From contig JAAKBF010000207.1 in assembly GCA_012656075.1 (NCBI GenBank), forward strand, positions 248,001-312,000: a stretch of 64,000 nt of DNA. Direction: 5' to 3'. A model generated the notes under the pieces. The model saw nothing but the letters and a program-made list of their open reading frames with translations. It did no database searches and was not told where the DNA came from. Shown here piece after piece: positions 32,903 to 44,869 of the stretch. Within the stretch, counting starts at the first letter, position 1. Each line of letters opens with the position of its first letter. The DNA is from Phytophthora hibernalis. Taxonomy: Eukaryota > Oomycota > Peronosporomycetes > Peronosporales > Peronosporaceae. Both the position numbers and the translations under genes were made by a program.

Positions 32903-33066
32903 AGTAGCTTTGTAACTCGGCTCGGCCTGCTGTCTTCACCGATCCGTCACCATTTTGGAACAGTAACTTTTCAACTTGGCTCGGCCTGCTCTCTTCACCG
33001 AGCCGTCTCGTTTCTTGAAACAGTAGCTTTTCAACTCAACTCGGTCTGTTCTCTTCACCGAGTCAA
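32903..33066. repeat. Three 59-60-bp tandem repeats between antisense ORF and chromodomain
   Basis: Units start at 32,903, 32,962 and 33,022 with (A)GTA(G/A)CTTT.(C/G/T)AACT, then CTCGG(C/T)CTG(C/T)T and TCTTCACCGA. The array lies exactly where the antisense ORF and the pol ORF converge, so it may hold termination or polyadenylation signals for one or both. Confidence 0.75.
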
Positions 33067-34739
33067 GTTTTCATGTGATTGTAGAACTCTAGTACTCGTC
33101 GGCTACTTGCACCATTTGCAGACGGTTTTCGCGTTTCTTCTGCTGCAACTAAACGAACATCACCCCCACAGGACAAGTTGGATAATGGTTCCCAACTCGG
33201 TTCCTCATGACCAACCCACTTCACTTTGAATTTTCGCTGAGCTCTGGCGGTGCTTGTTGATAACGGTAGATCATCGTCGACTATCTTCTCAACCTCATAG
33301 CTGTTGGCTTCCAAGTCGGGTTCCCGACTGTCTTCCGGGAGGAGTTCTTCTTCAAAGTATAGCCGTTCGGACTCATCGATGTCACGTATTAGTCGAGTTG
33401 TAGGCCTGTTTCCGTGTTCTGCTATTGATTTTAGTCGAGACACGTGAACTACTGGATAAAAACGATACCCACTCTTGTCTGGCAGTTCTAATTCGTAAGC
33501 AAATTCCTCCACTTTCTTTTCACTCGAAATGGTCCATTCCACCGGTGGGCTTGCTTTTTGTCAACCCTGGTTTTACTCGCTCCATAAACAACCATACTTG
33601 ATCACCCTCTTTGAACAGAGATTTCCTTGGATCGGATGTTGGAACTGAGGTATTTCCTAGCCCGTTTACCTCAGTCGCTCGGTTCGGAATGGCTTGCTCT
33701 CGTTGTGTTCTTTGGCTCTATGCGCATTTTCTTTCACCTGGTACTCAGCTGCTAGTCTCAATGCCACTTCCCGCTGGCGGTTGGCTTCTCTTCGCCATTC
33801 TACTGCTTCAGCCGAGTTGGAAGAGTTGTGCCTTGCTTGCCTAACAGATTCGGTCATAGCTTTGAGTTTGGATTTCGCGTCCCACCCATGTACTAAGTAA
33901 ACGGAGTTTCCCGCCGAGTTGAGTCCCTCGAGTTGTTGATTGCGTGAACCAATTTCTCAGCTATATCGTCCCAATCTGCCTGAAGAGGGTCCTACACATA
34001 TACTCGCACTGTCTGGATCATGTTTTGTTACTGACCTTTCTTGTTGATCATTTGCTTGGGGTCTGTAGCTCAGTGTTGCTCTTGATCTCGACTGCATCAT
34101 CACGGAGAACTTCTGAAACGCTTCACTCATAAATCGAGGGTCTCGATCATGTCGTATTAGAGTGGGTGCCCCGAATCTCCTGAAGACACATTCTTCAAAG
34201 ACTTTGGCCATTTCTAGGGCTCCCGTAGCGCTCATTGCTTTAGCAATTACGAATCCGGTGAAGTGATCTTGGAACAATAATAGTGCAGTGTTTCCCCGTT
34301 GAGTTCGTGGAAGCGGTATTACGAAATCCATAGACACCATATGAAATGGCCGATCGGAAATCACGTTTCCCGGTGAGTAGCCTCTGAGGTGTGGTTTACT
34401 CTTGCTCGTGTTGCAATCTTACATGACTGCACATGTTTGACCACGTCGGCATACAATCCAATCCAATGATAGTCGGCTCTGACCCGGTGGAAGGTTCGTA
34501 CAATGCCTTGGTGGCCGGCCTCCACGGAGTCATGACAGCTATATAAGGGTTCATCGATCATGGTTGTCGGTTGTCGGGACCACTAGTCTCAAACATAGTC
34601 CTGGTTCGCCGAGTTCCTTCTGCCGTTTATTCCGGTCCTGCTTGTAGAGTAGGCCATCATCGCTGATCACGAACTTGTCGGCTATTTTGCCTGCATCATG
34701 GACTCGTCGGTAGCTGAGTGTCGTTACATCTCCTCTCAA
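33063..34739 (-). CDS. Integrase with C-terminal chromodomain, element B (frameshifted)
   Basis: Element-strand order: H2C2 zinc domain (CHDSVEAGHQGIVRTFH with HVQSC, 34,361-34,561); catalytic core (33,957-34,364) with MDFV, IRHDRDPRFMSE and YRPQANDQQERS supplying the D, D and E of the DDE triad; a helical stretch (33,666-33,857); a GPF-like motif at about 33,525-33,545; and a chromodomain (YEVEKIVDDD, RKFKVKWVGHEEPSWEPLSN, about 33,160-33,330). Chromodomain integrases tether new copies to methylated histones. The four frames are connected by apparent single-base shifts; a TGA-type break lies near the GPF motif. Confidence 0.8.
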
Positions 34740-35495
34740 GTAAGCTTTAAGATCCGACCACCGTTTCTCCTCGGTGATATTCGTCGCCGTCGCTCTATTT
34801 GAATCATCAATCGATCTACGTCCTGTGCATCTGGAGCTCGTGGTTCGCCGAGTTCAACCAATTCCTGGTCCTCACTGAGTGGGAGTTCACCAAGTTCGAC
34901 TGGGCCTCTGCCAGTGATTCGTGGTGCCGGTTGTCGTTGTTCTATCTCGAACTCATCGTTCACGTCTCCCGTGATCTTGTTATCTCGAAGCGTTCGTTCA
35001 GCTGAGCATTCTTCATTTTCTTCTCTAAAATGAACTCGGCGGTTGTGGCTACGTGTTATTGCTGTGATTTCGGGTACTTCCGTGGTCACATAGAGGACTT
35101 CTGGTATCCGGTTCAGCGTTTTCCAATTTCCGTTCGCTACTTAGAATCACCCGCCTTGCTTTTGTTTCCGGGGCTTCCGTAGCCATTGAGTCAGCAGCCG
35201 AGTTGTAACACCAGAGTGCATGTAAATACCGCACGGAGTTCAGCTGTTTTGTCAAGGATCTGTGGCGAGCTAGTTCCACTTGCAGAGTTTCCTTCTTACA
35301 GGCCGTCACCCCCATGGATTCCTGGATCGCGAGCCGAGAGTCGCCTACGACCACCACGTCTGTTATTCCTCGCTCAATTGCCGATGTCACCCCATTGTTC
35401 ATTCCAGTGTACTCGGCTAAATTGACAGTAGTCGACGGTAGGTAAGCGCTCGCAGCGATTTCAATGTCCCACGTTGGAAGACGCCACAATATCCA
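34740..35495 (-). CDS. RNase H C-terminal half and RNase H-integrase linker, element B
   Basis: Minus-strand reading 35,495 to 35,150 gives WRLPTWDIEIAASAYL, NLAEYTGMNNGVTSAIERG and VVVGDSRLAIQESMGV, with the E and D of an RNase H active site (E in NLAEYTG, D in GDSRL). Its first half is displaced to the plus strand at about 37,850-37,890 by the inversion. The linker that follows (34,740-35,090) is charged and low in complexity. Confidence 0.7.
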
Positions 35496-35499
35496 CGCA

Positions 35500-37890
35500 A
35501 CGTCAACGGCTGTCATGGAACGACCAGACACTGGCCAAGAAAACGCTGAGTTGAGTTGTGCTGAGATGTGGGAGAAAATCGACGCAGCTGCCGAGTCCGA
35601 GGTAGAATCCGATGATAGCTGCGACGAATTAGAGAAGACAAGAGCAGACCCAGCCGGTGAATGGCCAGTCACCAGCGAAGCAATATTGGCAGCAGTAGCC
35701 TCTACAATGGACCAACTAGACGGTGGTCTAGAGACCATATCCAGAGTTATCGGTGACGCTACTGAACCTGATACAGTTGACTCAGTCGGGATGCGACAGA
35801 CGTCCTTCCAGGACCCTGGTGGAGGTACACTGGGCGTAAGAAGAGCAAATGAGGCAGATGACGCAGTTGGGGATCTGCGTAGGAGGTTCGTGGCAGCAGC
35901 TCGAGACGAAGATGTTGACGAAGAAAACCTTTTACACCCGCAGTCGACAGATGATGCTGATAGATCCTGCAGCAAGAAGGCTGAGTTCGAACACTCGGCT
36001 AATGTCATTTATTTGGAAGATTATGCTCATGAATTAGCGTTTCTACCAGACCTTGCAGAAGCGGTGACAAAATAGCTCGACTACGCAGCGGCGAACGTGT
36101 TGAGCGATACTCATACAGCAGAGCAGTCAACTCGGCTAGTGAAAATGTTGAAGCGTCATGAGAAGATAATGATTTCTAGCGGGAACGCATTGCCACCACC
36201 AGCTTATGGGGTGGTGTGCGATATTGATGTACAAGGACACGAACCGATTAAACAGCGGGCTCGTCGAGTGCCTTTGCGCCACCTGACAAAGCTGTACGAT
36301 TTACCGAAGGCGCTTCTTAAAGCCAAGCTGGTATCGTTCTCCAATAGCCCGTGGGCTTTGCCCATCGTTATCGTACTGAAGAAAAACGGAGTAGACATTA
36401 GATTGTGCATTTACTACAAGATGGTCAACGCCGTCACCAAAGCACTGGGATACGCTATGCCACTGGTAGACGATCTATTGATTGAACTAGAGGGCTACTT
36501 GCGGTTCTGCTCGTTGGATGCTGCCAGCGGATTTTGGGCAGTAATAATGACTAGGCGCGCTCGGCAAATCTCAGCTTTTGTATGCGCACTGGGCCATTTA
36601 GAATGGCTTCATATGCCCTTTGGGTTAAAAATTCCCCGATGATATACCAGAGGCTAATTGATAACGCGCTATGGGGCTATGTTCAACCAAAGCGGGATGG
36701 GCTGAGTTCGCCGAGCAAGTTCGCCGAGATGAGGAAGAGACAACAGTTCAGCGACAGCTTGATCCTGTATCTTCGGAGCTGCTGTCAGGCACTCAAACGA
36801 AATTCGAGGCTGATTGCCGAGCAATGGCCGAATCCGACGCTATGCAGGATCTAGTCAACAGCCCCGAAGGGGACATGTTTATGAGTGGTGAACCCGACGA
36901 GTCTACTTTGACCCCAATATTCGAGCGACGATCGTTTGTCGACGACATTTGTTTCGGAGGGCAGACGTTCGACGAGTGCGTTGACCTTCTGGATAAATTG
37001 CTCACACGATTTTCGCAGTGCAGGATAAGTATAAGTTTCACGAAGAGCATTTTCGTGCAGCCGAAGGTCGATTTCCTTTCTCACGAGATCACGCCGAGTG
37101 GAATCCGAGCAGATCCGAAGAAAACTGCTGCAATAGCCGAGATTCCGTTCCGGAACTCTAAAAGGAATGCAATTCTTTCTCGATGCACTGAAATACTATG
37201 GACGGTTTATCCAGAATTTGGCCGTTTACGGAGCAGTCCTTTACCAGCTGAAGGAGGAAGATTTCGGTACCACTGGTAACCTGACAGCGGCAAAAGCCTC
37301 TTTCGCCGAGTTGAAACGAAAAGTAGCGGCTGCACCAATCTTACGTCACTTCGACTCGGCCAAAGACGTACACATCATGCTATTCGCCAATGAATGGTCC
37401 ATGAGTGGAACTCTTATGCAAATGCCCGAGAAGAAACTTCACCCCGTCCGGTTCTAAGGTTGAGTCATGAAGGAAAATGAAGTGGGCTATCACTTAGCCG
37501 AGAAGGAAGTGTTGGCTCTGTTTCAACTCTTAAAGGTCTGCTATACTCTTCTAGCTGGAAAGACGCTGCATGTACACACGCATTTTTTTACAATGGAGTG
37601 GGTGTTCCAGTCGAAGTCGTTATATGGTCGAGCTGTCAGCTTCGTGGTACTATTATCACCACATCACCTAAAGATACGCCGAGACCATGAGAAAGACGTC
37701 GATTTCGTGCAACTACTACAAGCATCCATTACTCCATCCGTTGGACTCGACGAGTCGCTGAAGCATTTTGCACCATCTTCCAAGGGCTCAGCGGTCCTGA
37801 GAATGGATCCCGAACTGCTATATGCCAACCTGCCGAGTGACTTTGTGAGGCACGTATTATCCTTCGATGGGTCCGCCAAAACAGAGAAAA
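35500..37890 (+). mobile_element. Inverted block of pol: linker, reverse transcriptase, start of RNase H
   Basis: This block of element B reads on the plus strand while gag, protease, RNase H end and integrase read on the minus strand. It contains the acidic linker (DYAHELAFLPDLAEAVTK at about 36,070), RT (36,097-36,650: ALPPPAYGVVCDIDV, SPWALPIVIVLKKNG, RFCSLDAASGFWAV, LHMPFGLK), the catalytic FVDD (about 36,937-36,948, variant of YxDD), the RT-RNase H connection (37,300-37,440) and HVLSFDGSA (about 37,850), the first Asp of RNase H. An A5 run at 36,627-36,631 lacks one base relative to RT. Turning this block round restores the canonical pol order. Confidence 0.85.
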
Positions 37891-37899
37891 ATTGTATGC

Positions 37900-38776
37900 T
37901 GCCTTCGCTCAGTGGCAGGTGGTTGCCGTGCTAGCCATTCGTCATACAGATTTTGCTCCTTATGAAGCAGTTGCTTATCGATCGCATATACATACGCGAG
38001 TACTTGCCAATCTCGGTATTTCGCCGAGTTTAATCGCACGTAACCCTCCGGTGGTAGAACTCCATGAGGCAACCAAGTGACAACTGGAAAATGAGCCGGG
38101 CACCAGATCAGTGAAGTTCCCATGTTAGTCAGTAATACTAGGATAATTTTCCCTTTCCTGTTCCAGACCACAGTAGGGATCCAATCATTAGTTCGAGTAT
38201 CCAGAATTCATGTGTTGTCGATCTTGATCTCAGTTTCTTCAGGCGGAACTCGGCAGTCAGTCAGCTTTGCATGCATACAGACTCGACCGGACCACCCGTC
38301 CGGTGGCGTCCGTATTCTGGGTCATCACTTGTTTTCGACGACTTGATAAGTGGTATTACGACCTCGTCGGGTAGCTTGACAGTCGAGTTGTACAAGTCCA
38401 ACCTGATCCCTGCTGGTATCATGAAGTCGGTCCCGAGTATCATGTCCACGCCTGCATGATGTGGCATCAACCAAACTTCAAATTCGTAGACCACTTCCCA
38501 CCCGAGTGTGACTTTCACTATCGCTCGGGAGGTCGTGAAGACTTTCGCCTTCGCGATGCCTTGTATATCAATTTGCTTATCTTGCCTCGTCAACTGCTTC
38601 AATCGCAGTTTCCTAGCGATTCCTTCGCTAATGGCAGATACATTTGCCCCCGTATCCAGCAGAATTTTCGTCCGCTGATCGTTAACCGCTCCCATAACGA
38701 GAGCCCTCATCCGAACTCGGCGATCAAATTTCTGCGTTGACCACCACCCCAAGCGTTCTCCAGAGTGGAGATGCAC
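37900..38776 (-). CDS. Aspartic protease and protease-RT linker, element B
   Basis: 38,776-38,261 carries SGERLGWWSTQKFD, KILLDTGANVSAISEG (active-site DTGA) and ILGTDFMIPAGIRLDLYN. Two short frames on (38,171-37,900) the linker reads LPPEGYVRLNSAKYRDW and ARQPPATERRQ, matching element A (SAKYDEW). Similarity stops at about 37,900, the right-hand breakpoint of the inversion. Confidence 0.8.
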
Positions 38777-39034
38777 TATTGTCTGGTGGCCATGCGTAAT
38801 TTCTGGTCGTAGAGCCGCTATTTCACTCGCGTTAACTCGGCCATCTTCATTCGATTCGCCGAGTTGACATTCAATACCGTCGTTTATTTCAAGTTCGTTA
38901 CCCCCTCCTCCAGGTCCTCGGGGCGTGACGCCGTACCGATAAAAGCAAACACGAAGTTAGCTTCTACCGCTGGTTTGACTAACTGTAACGGCCCGGTTTC
39001 GCCCAACCCAGTTAGTGTTGGCGGGCCGTCGAGT

Positions 39035-41204
39035 TTAAATCACCCGGCGCATAGAGGTCCTGGAGGTCATCAGGTACCTTTGACTCATCCACATTGATCT
39101 TGATGAAGGAGGCCATCTTCTCGTATCGACGAAATAACTCACATTGGCCAACCTCATGGACTTGCTTGCAGAACTTGCATCGGCGACGGCAGAAATGAGC
39201 TGAGTGACCGCTGCCTCCACAGGCTCCGCATGGCCCATAAGTCGGTCGCTCACGAGACCCATCTCGTCGCCCCTTGTATTCCCGGCCGTCAGCTGAGTAC
39301 GGAGTCTTCTCAGCTGAGTTTGGCTGGGGTTTAGCCGAGCTACCACGATGGTCTGAATCTCGACTCTGGTCACTTGTGAATCCTGCATCGATGTAGTCTG
39401 ATTCGTTTCCCGAATCTGAGTTATCACCAGCGCCGCTGTAATCGCTTCCAGATTCATCGTCGCTGTTCGCAACTTCCGTCGAGGTTACTCAGCGATCACG
39501 CCCATCATATCGTCGACTTTTTCGGTTCTCGCGACTGTAATCACGTCGATCGTCGCGTCTTGATTCCGATCGTCGAGCTGAATCTCCTCGTCTGCCATCT
39601 CGACTTCGTGGTGAGACTAGGCGATTCCTCTGCTTCTTACGCTTCTCCCCCAGAATGCGTGGGTTGATGATCTTCTCAACTTTCTTCACGTCCGTCATTT
39701 GGAGGGGGAGAGTAGATCCATCACCTCGTCGTCTCCACAATTCAGTAGGAAATGCTCGACGTGGTCAGCTGCTTCAGCACCTCCGGGTTCGTACTGGATC
39801 TTGGTCGTCCTGGCATACCCATTTAGTCGGATGAGGAAATCGCAGATGGGTTCGTTACTCTTTCGTTTGGCCGAGTAGTAACGCGTTCGAGCCGACTGAT
39901 CAAACTGCGAGCAATAGTAGTCCAAGAAGTCGCCGCTCAGCAGATTCCATCTCAGCTGGGTCTTCTTAGGTAGTTGGCGATACCAACTCTTCGCCGCTCT
40001 ACCCAAGTACAGGGAGAATGGCTCGCACCATGTATCAGGTAGCGTTCGCGTTCCTTTCATTTCGTAGATGAAGCGTTTGAGCCACTGGAGTGACTCATCT
40101 GCTCGGTACCGTTTCCCTTCAAACTCGGCTATCTTGTCAAGCGAGGCGTGCGATCGCACTTCTAGGAGCTGTGACCTCCCACTAGTCACTCGATCGCAGC
40201 TTAGATCCTTGATAGTTCGTTAGATGGACTCTTTCGAATCATCCTCACCCATGTCCTCGTCACTGCTGATTCCTCTTGACCTACCGGCTCGGCGACTTCT
40301 GCCATAGTACTCGTCTGGGGCCTTTCGTGCTCTCGGTGACTGCATACCCGAGTCCTTAAAGTAAGGAGTCTCGGCGGATTTCCGCTGGGTTGCTCTTTTG
40401 GTCTCCGGGGTCTTCGGCAGTGGTATATTGCTCGGGTTTTCTTGTACGGTCACCACTTTGGCTGGAGCATGCGGCCCCGGGCGCTTGGCGTTCGACTCAA
40501 GCGACAACCCGAACCGCAGTCTCAGCTGTCGTTTCCAATAGAACAGCTCAGTTGCTGCATGAGGCAGCGACCATTTCTTCAGCACGGCGTCGCCCTGTAG
40601 ACTACCCCATCGCCTTCAATAGCTTGGCAGTATCTATCGCGACTTGCTCGACGCTTATGCATTTCACTTCGTCGGCGAGTTCTGGTCCCAGCTCAGCCCA
40701 CTTAGCTTGCCGCTCAGTTTCAGGCGAAACAACCGTACCCAATCGCTTCGGACCTTCATAGCTTCTCCAATTTGGCCCAGGAGCTTGTTCGCACTTGGTG
40801 TATCGCCGTTAAAGTATGCCTTCGGAGTCCGGAGCGGACGGTCCCCAGGCACGACATCTTGAACTTCATCATCCGCTTCTTCTTCGAGTTCCGCCGCCAG
40901 GTTTCGTTCCACCGGCCGCGGATGACTCACGCGCCCCACTTGCAGGGTCAACTCCTCCAACTCGCCGAGTTCACCTGGGTTGAATTTCTCAGACTCGGCT
41001 TTCACTTCCATCTCTTCTTCGCTTCCTTGGTCTTAGGGCGTCCTCCTCGAACTGGATGTTTCGATCGACACTCTCCAACCCATCCATGGCTGCTGCGGTA
41101 GCCGAGTTCGCTGACTCCACCGAATCCGCTGAGTTACTCCCATGAGGGGATCCCTTGGCTGTCGCCGGACTGTAGCTACTCGGCGCATTCGCTCCCTTGA
41201 CCAT
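39035..41204 (-). CDS. gag of element B (several frames)
   Basis: Reads from the Met at 41,204 through Glu/Ser-rich N-terminal frames (40,664-41,011; 40,220-40,585), a capsid-like domain (40,189-39,695: LQWLKRFIYEMKGTR, WCEPFSLYLGRAAKSW, ARTRYYSAKRKSNEPICDFL), an Arg/Ser/Asp-rich spacer (39,489-39,740) and a CCHC knuckle at about 39,170-39,235. The capsid-like part aligns with element A. Frames are offset by single bases; nothing suggests large deletions. Confidence 0.75.
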
Positions 41205-41632
41205 TTTCTCCTCTTCTCTTCGTTTGCTTGAAACTTGGTTTTCTGGTACCTACGAAAACAAGCGCACTCCTGATCGCACCAGATGTGGTGTTGCAAAACA
41301 CACAATTTGGTCAGACGTGGAATTCTACCTTGCAATCATAACAATCGCCGAGTTAGGTCAGCGTTGTTGGACCTCGCTGAGTTATCCCCTAGCGATTCAG
41401 CCCTTCCGGGTCAGGTAGTGTCTCACTCTCGTTGAAGGCAACCAAGCCAGCCAATCTTCCAGGGTCAGCCGAGTTCTGCTGACCACTGTACTTAATCCCG
41501 TGTCCTTCACCAATGGGTGGACAACAGCGCGCGAGCGCTTTTACGGGTCGCCGAGGCAAAATCTTCTCGACTGAAAGTGTTACGGCACCCGGGCTATCCG
41601 ACGTACCGACTCGCCGAGTTCGGCAAGATTTC

Positions 41633-42170
41633 TTCTTCGCGCGTAGCGAGACACACCCTACCCCAGGCCGACCTATTCTCTTGGCGCTACAAGTCAACAC
41701 CCTACATGTTATGCCTCTCGGGTGTCAACGGCAGGCATAATCCAGCCCGTGCAGGGACTTACCGGAGAGGTCTACACTTGTCTTGGACTTAGAAAATTCT
41801 GCTTTGTTAGATCTGATATCTTCTGAGGACCGGAAAGGTCCTTTTCTTGCTAAATATCCAATCCAAATATCAAATGAAATGGGTCGTTTCGATCTCTTCC
41901 ACCTCTTCAGCCGAGCTCGCCGGCTCCGAAATCCCGTGGATGCCCCTTGAGCTGAGCCGCTGTCCTTTGGCGCGTTCCCATACGATCTTCTAGTATGCGG
42001 TGGTCGTTATGGATCTCAGTCGACCCTTCAGCCGAGTTCCGCGTCTCTCTGGCGTCTGCGCCGCCCCTCCAGCCTGGTGCCGACCGTTGAGCTCGGCTAT
42101 TATCCGGATAATCGTATCCGGAAGATCCGAGCTGAGGTTGTGTGCCGAAACTCGAAATTACTACACCACA
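41633..42170 (-). repeat. 5' LTR of element B (538 bp)
   Basis: Direct repeat of 27,712-28,449 but without the 198-bp block. On the element's strand it starts TGTGGTGTAG. A primer-binding site after the LTR end (below 41,633) could not be recognised. Confidence 0.8.
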
Positions 42171-42207
42171 TCAGTTTCTCCTAATCAATACAATCCAAAA
42201 GGGCGAT

Positions 42208-42405
42208 AGGAACATCCTGACCTAGGAGTGGTGGATTCTTAGGAATGGTGATGCACGGTAGTGACTCGGCTATGCCCACAAGAAAAAGCGCGGTCTTAGG
42301 ACCTGAAGATTACGGTGAAAGGAGTCCGAGCCGAGTCTAAGGAGCGGAGATCGATAGTACGACCCAGTGGGAACCTTAGGAACTGAAGTTCCCGGTACAA
42401 ACTCG
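42208..42405. repeat. Inverted copy of the 198-bp LTR block
   Basis: Reverse complement of 28,208-28,405 (for example GGTGATGCACGG, GGAGTCCGAGCCGAGTCTAA), starting 38 bp outside the 5' LTR that lacks this block. Confidence 0.8.
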
Positions 42406-42409
42406 GACT

Positions 42410-42924
42410 GTACAGTTAATGTTATAAAAACAAAGCCGCGACCAGCTCTGGATTTTACTTTTGAGCTCAGCAAACTACCGGTAAGTTTCAAAGTGAGTGT
42501 TTACAGTAAAATGGATTGGAATCCGTCGTGCAAAATTCACTTCACATTGATGACTGGCACGATATTTTTTCGATTGCGATCCGAGTGGGTGTTACTATTT
42601 GTATAACCTGGTAATTTATGGGGAATCAAAAATATCCATTCTTTAGTACTCTCTGAAAATAAATTTCAGAGTACATGCGCTAACTCCATAAAAATAATAA
42701 TATTTATACTTGTGTTTTGTAAAGACATTTTTCCTAAATCGACGGCTATATTTGGCAGCGAAAATAGGAGCGAGCAAACACGCCATACAATAACAAAGTG
42801 GCTGGTTTGCATGTCCTATTTCATGCCTGTGTTAATTTATTGTGGTTGGGTCAATATAGAATTGGGTTGGTGTGGTCAATATAGAATTGGGATGGTGTTT
42901 AGGATCACCGTTCCAAATATTAAT
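42410..42924. other. No gene seen
   Basis: AT-richer sequence between element B and the pogo-like element. GGTCAATATAGAATTGGG occurs twice in slightly different form at about 42,848 and 42,873. Confidence 0.4.
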
Positions 42925-44713
42925 AACTTAATTTGCCACTTTAGTGCGCGGTGCCAGTAGTTTGCACGATGTGACTTTAAACCAATCGTCTCTCTCAAAT
43001 TATATTTTCAGCATTCTGATTGGATGTGCTCTTCAGCACCACTTTAGTGCTTACCTTTTACATCAAAAACCGATCTGATCATACAGTATCGTTTTAGGGA
43101 GTTATTCTCTTTGTGAGCCAGCGAACAAAAGACCAAGGAGGAAGTCGAAGAAGGCCGCGCGCCCCCAGGCATCAAGCTGCGACGTGGATGGACGTCAGCT
43201 TCGAGGACCTGTTGCCAACGCTAGAACGATACTGCACTGGTGAGACCTTGTGAGCTGTAGGCCCACAGTGGGACGGTGGACTGCGGACTACTTTGCTGAT
43301 TGCCAGCACCTTGAGCCCGACCAAGTGCCAAGAGCCCAAGATGCTGTTGCAGTCTACAAGACAGGTAGCTGCAAGCTACCCATCCCGAAGACTATCATAC
43401 AACGGCGCGCACCAGAACACACACGGCATCACTGCGTGATACTCGACCGTGTGCGTCCAGATGCGCGCTCAACATGCAGATTAGCGGCGGACTACGGACG
43501 GACACACTGTTGGTCAACAGCGGCACGGATTGTGAGTTTACCTGCTGACTGCTCTACTCTATTGACTTACCTTGTGATTGTATGCTACAAATACACAAAC
43601 TGCGGAGCGCGGCGCTGCGGGCAGTCTCTCTTGCTCTTCCTTCGGCTTTTACAGCGTGCTGCGCACACTGAACAAGAGAGCTACCCTGCAGTCTGCGTTC
43701 CTGTCGCGGCCTTTTGCCCGGCACGTACAAGTGTTACTTCCTTTATTTGATAAACTTACTGCTACCTATCACTACGTGTGTGCTGTCCTACAATGGCACC
43801 TACGCTACGAAGTGATCGTCCTGCAGAAGGTGATTAACCACCAGTGACGCGCCCTGCGTCACCACAGACCTGTGTGATCATGTGCGGATTGCGAGCGTCC
43901 CCATGCGAACGAGACTGCCGCCCAGGACGAGCCCTCTCGTATGAAATTGTGTGTCTATCTATTTTGACGGGGTATTTTATTTTAGATGGAATATTGGCAT
44001 GCTTGGAACAGGGCGGTGTGTTGGTAGGATTCCCGCCAAATGCAACTCATCTATACGTGTTTGTGGGTGTTGCAGGTTCCAAGACGTTCAGGAAGAATGG
44101 TGAGGGTGACGTTTATGCTCAACTCGTGTCGGTTCGAGTTGTAGGGTCTTTAAAAGCAATTCTATCGGTATGGATGACTAAATCATATTGTGCTGCGCAT
44201 ATAGGACGACCCGTCGATGTGGTGAACGTCTGACGCATCAGGTGGCTTTGCCTACTATCACATGCAGTCGTTCAAGCCTGACACCGCTCTTTTAAAAGTC
44301 GTGAAGCCTGCAGGAACACGTGTGGCGGTACGTAGCGAGTGAAAGCGATAGATCCAAACTGCGGTCAACAGCAACATTTTTAGCCGCATCTACTGCCGTG
44401 AGAAGAGCAAAGGGCTCTGCGTTTCTGTTCATGTCGAATGCATCCTTAGTACAATGAAAATGCGACAACAAGGTGTGATTTAGATAGGAAGTCAAACCGT
44501 GCACGAAACTGGTCACCCTAATTTTAGCTCTCAATTTTTGAATGTCAATAGCATTACACCCAATTCTCATTTTTACCAAAAATATGCGTTTGAAAGGGCG
44601 GCGCCTGCGCTTTAACAACAACGTCTCAAATTAACGATCTGAGCAAATTTAAATCTGCGGCGTCCATTTTACGAGCAGACCCAAAACCGCGCACTAAAGT
44701 GGTAAATTACGTT
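42925..44713. mobile_element. 1.8-kb DNA transposon remnant with 28-bp inverted repeats (pogo-like)
   Basis: The ends are inverted copies of each other: AACTTAATTTGCCACTTTAG from 42,925 and its complement ending at 44,713, with 2 mismatches in 28 bases. Inside, about 43,976-44,180 (+) reads GGVLVGFPPNATHLY, the PPNATH signature of DDE_1/pogo transposases, followed by a degraded Q-P-L-D region. A minus-strand frame (44,292-44,621) is unassigned. The middle (43,100-43,850) is not recognised and may be a nested insertion. Confidence 0.55.
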
Positions 44714-44869
44714 AGCCACTTTCTGCGTGTCGGCTAGATACTTAGTGATCGCCCTTAGCCAAACGTCGACGGTACTATAATTTTGCGCACTTTTGGTCGG
44801 ACCAAAGTTCATTTGGTCCCTACTGTGGGGACCCTATCCAGATGTATATGTGTTTATTGGTATATTATG

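Larger units (their letters stand above)
27712..42170 (-). mobile_element. Element B: 14.5-kb chromodomain Ty3/gypsy retrotransposon with antisense ORF
   Basis: Direct repeats at 27,712-28,449 and 41,633-42,170 are the 3' and 5' LTRs (element on the minus strand). From 5' to 3' the element encodes gag with a CCHC knuckle, protease, linker, RT, RNase H, integrase and chromodomain, then a long ORF on the opposite strand before the 3' LTR. Part of pol (about 35,500-37,890) is inverted in place. The length is well above the usual 5-10 kb of gypsy elements because of the antisense region (about 4 kb). GCCGAG/CTCGGC is highly over-represented. No target-site duplication matches at the ends. Confidence 0.85.

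Noticed and set aside
35049..36008. Long minus-strand ORF of about 319 codons as one gene
   Set aside because: Only its last third (RNase H) is real; the rest is the antisense of the inverted linker and is open by chance.
43250..43750. Plus-strand ORF of 166 codons inside the pogo-like element
   Set aside because: Composition is not protein-like and no motif is seen; start codon is not ATG.
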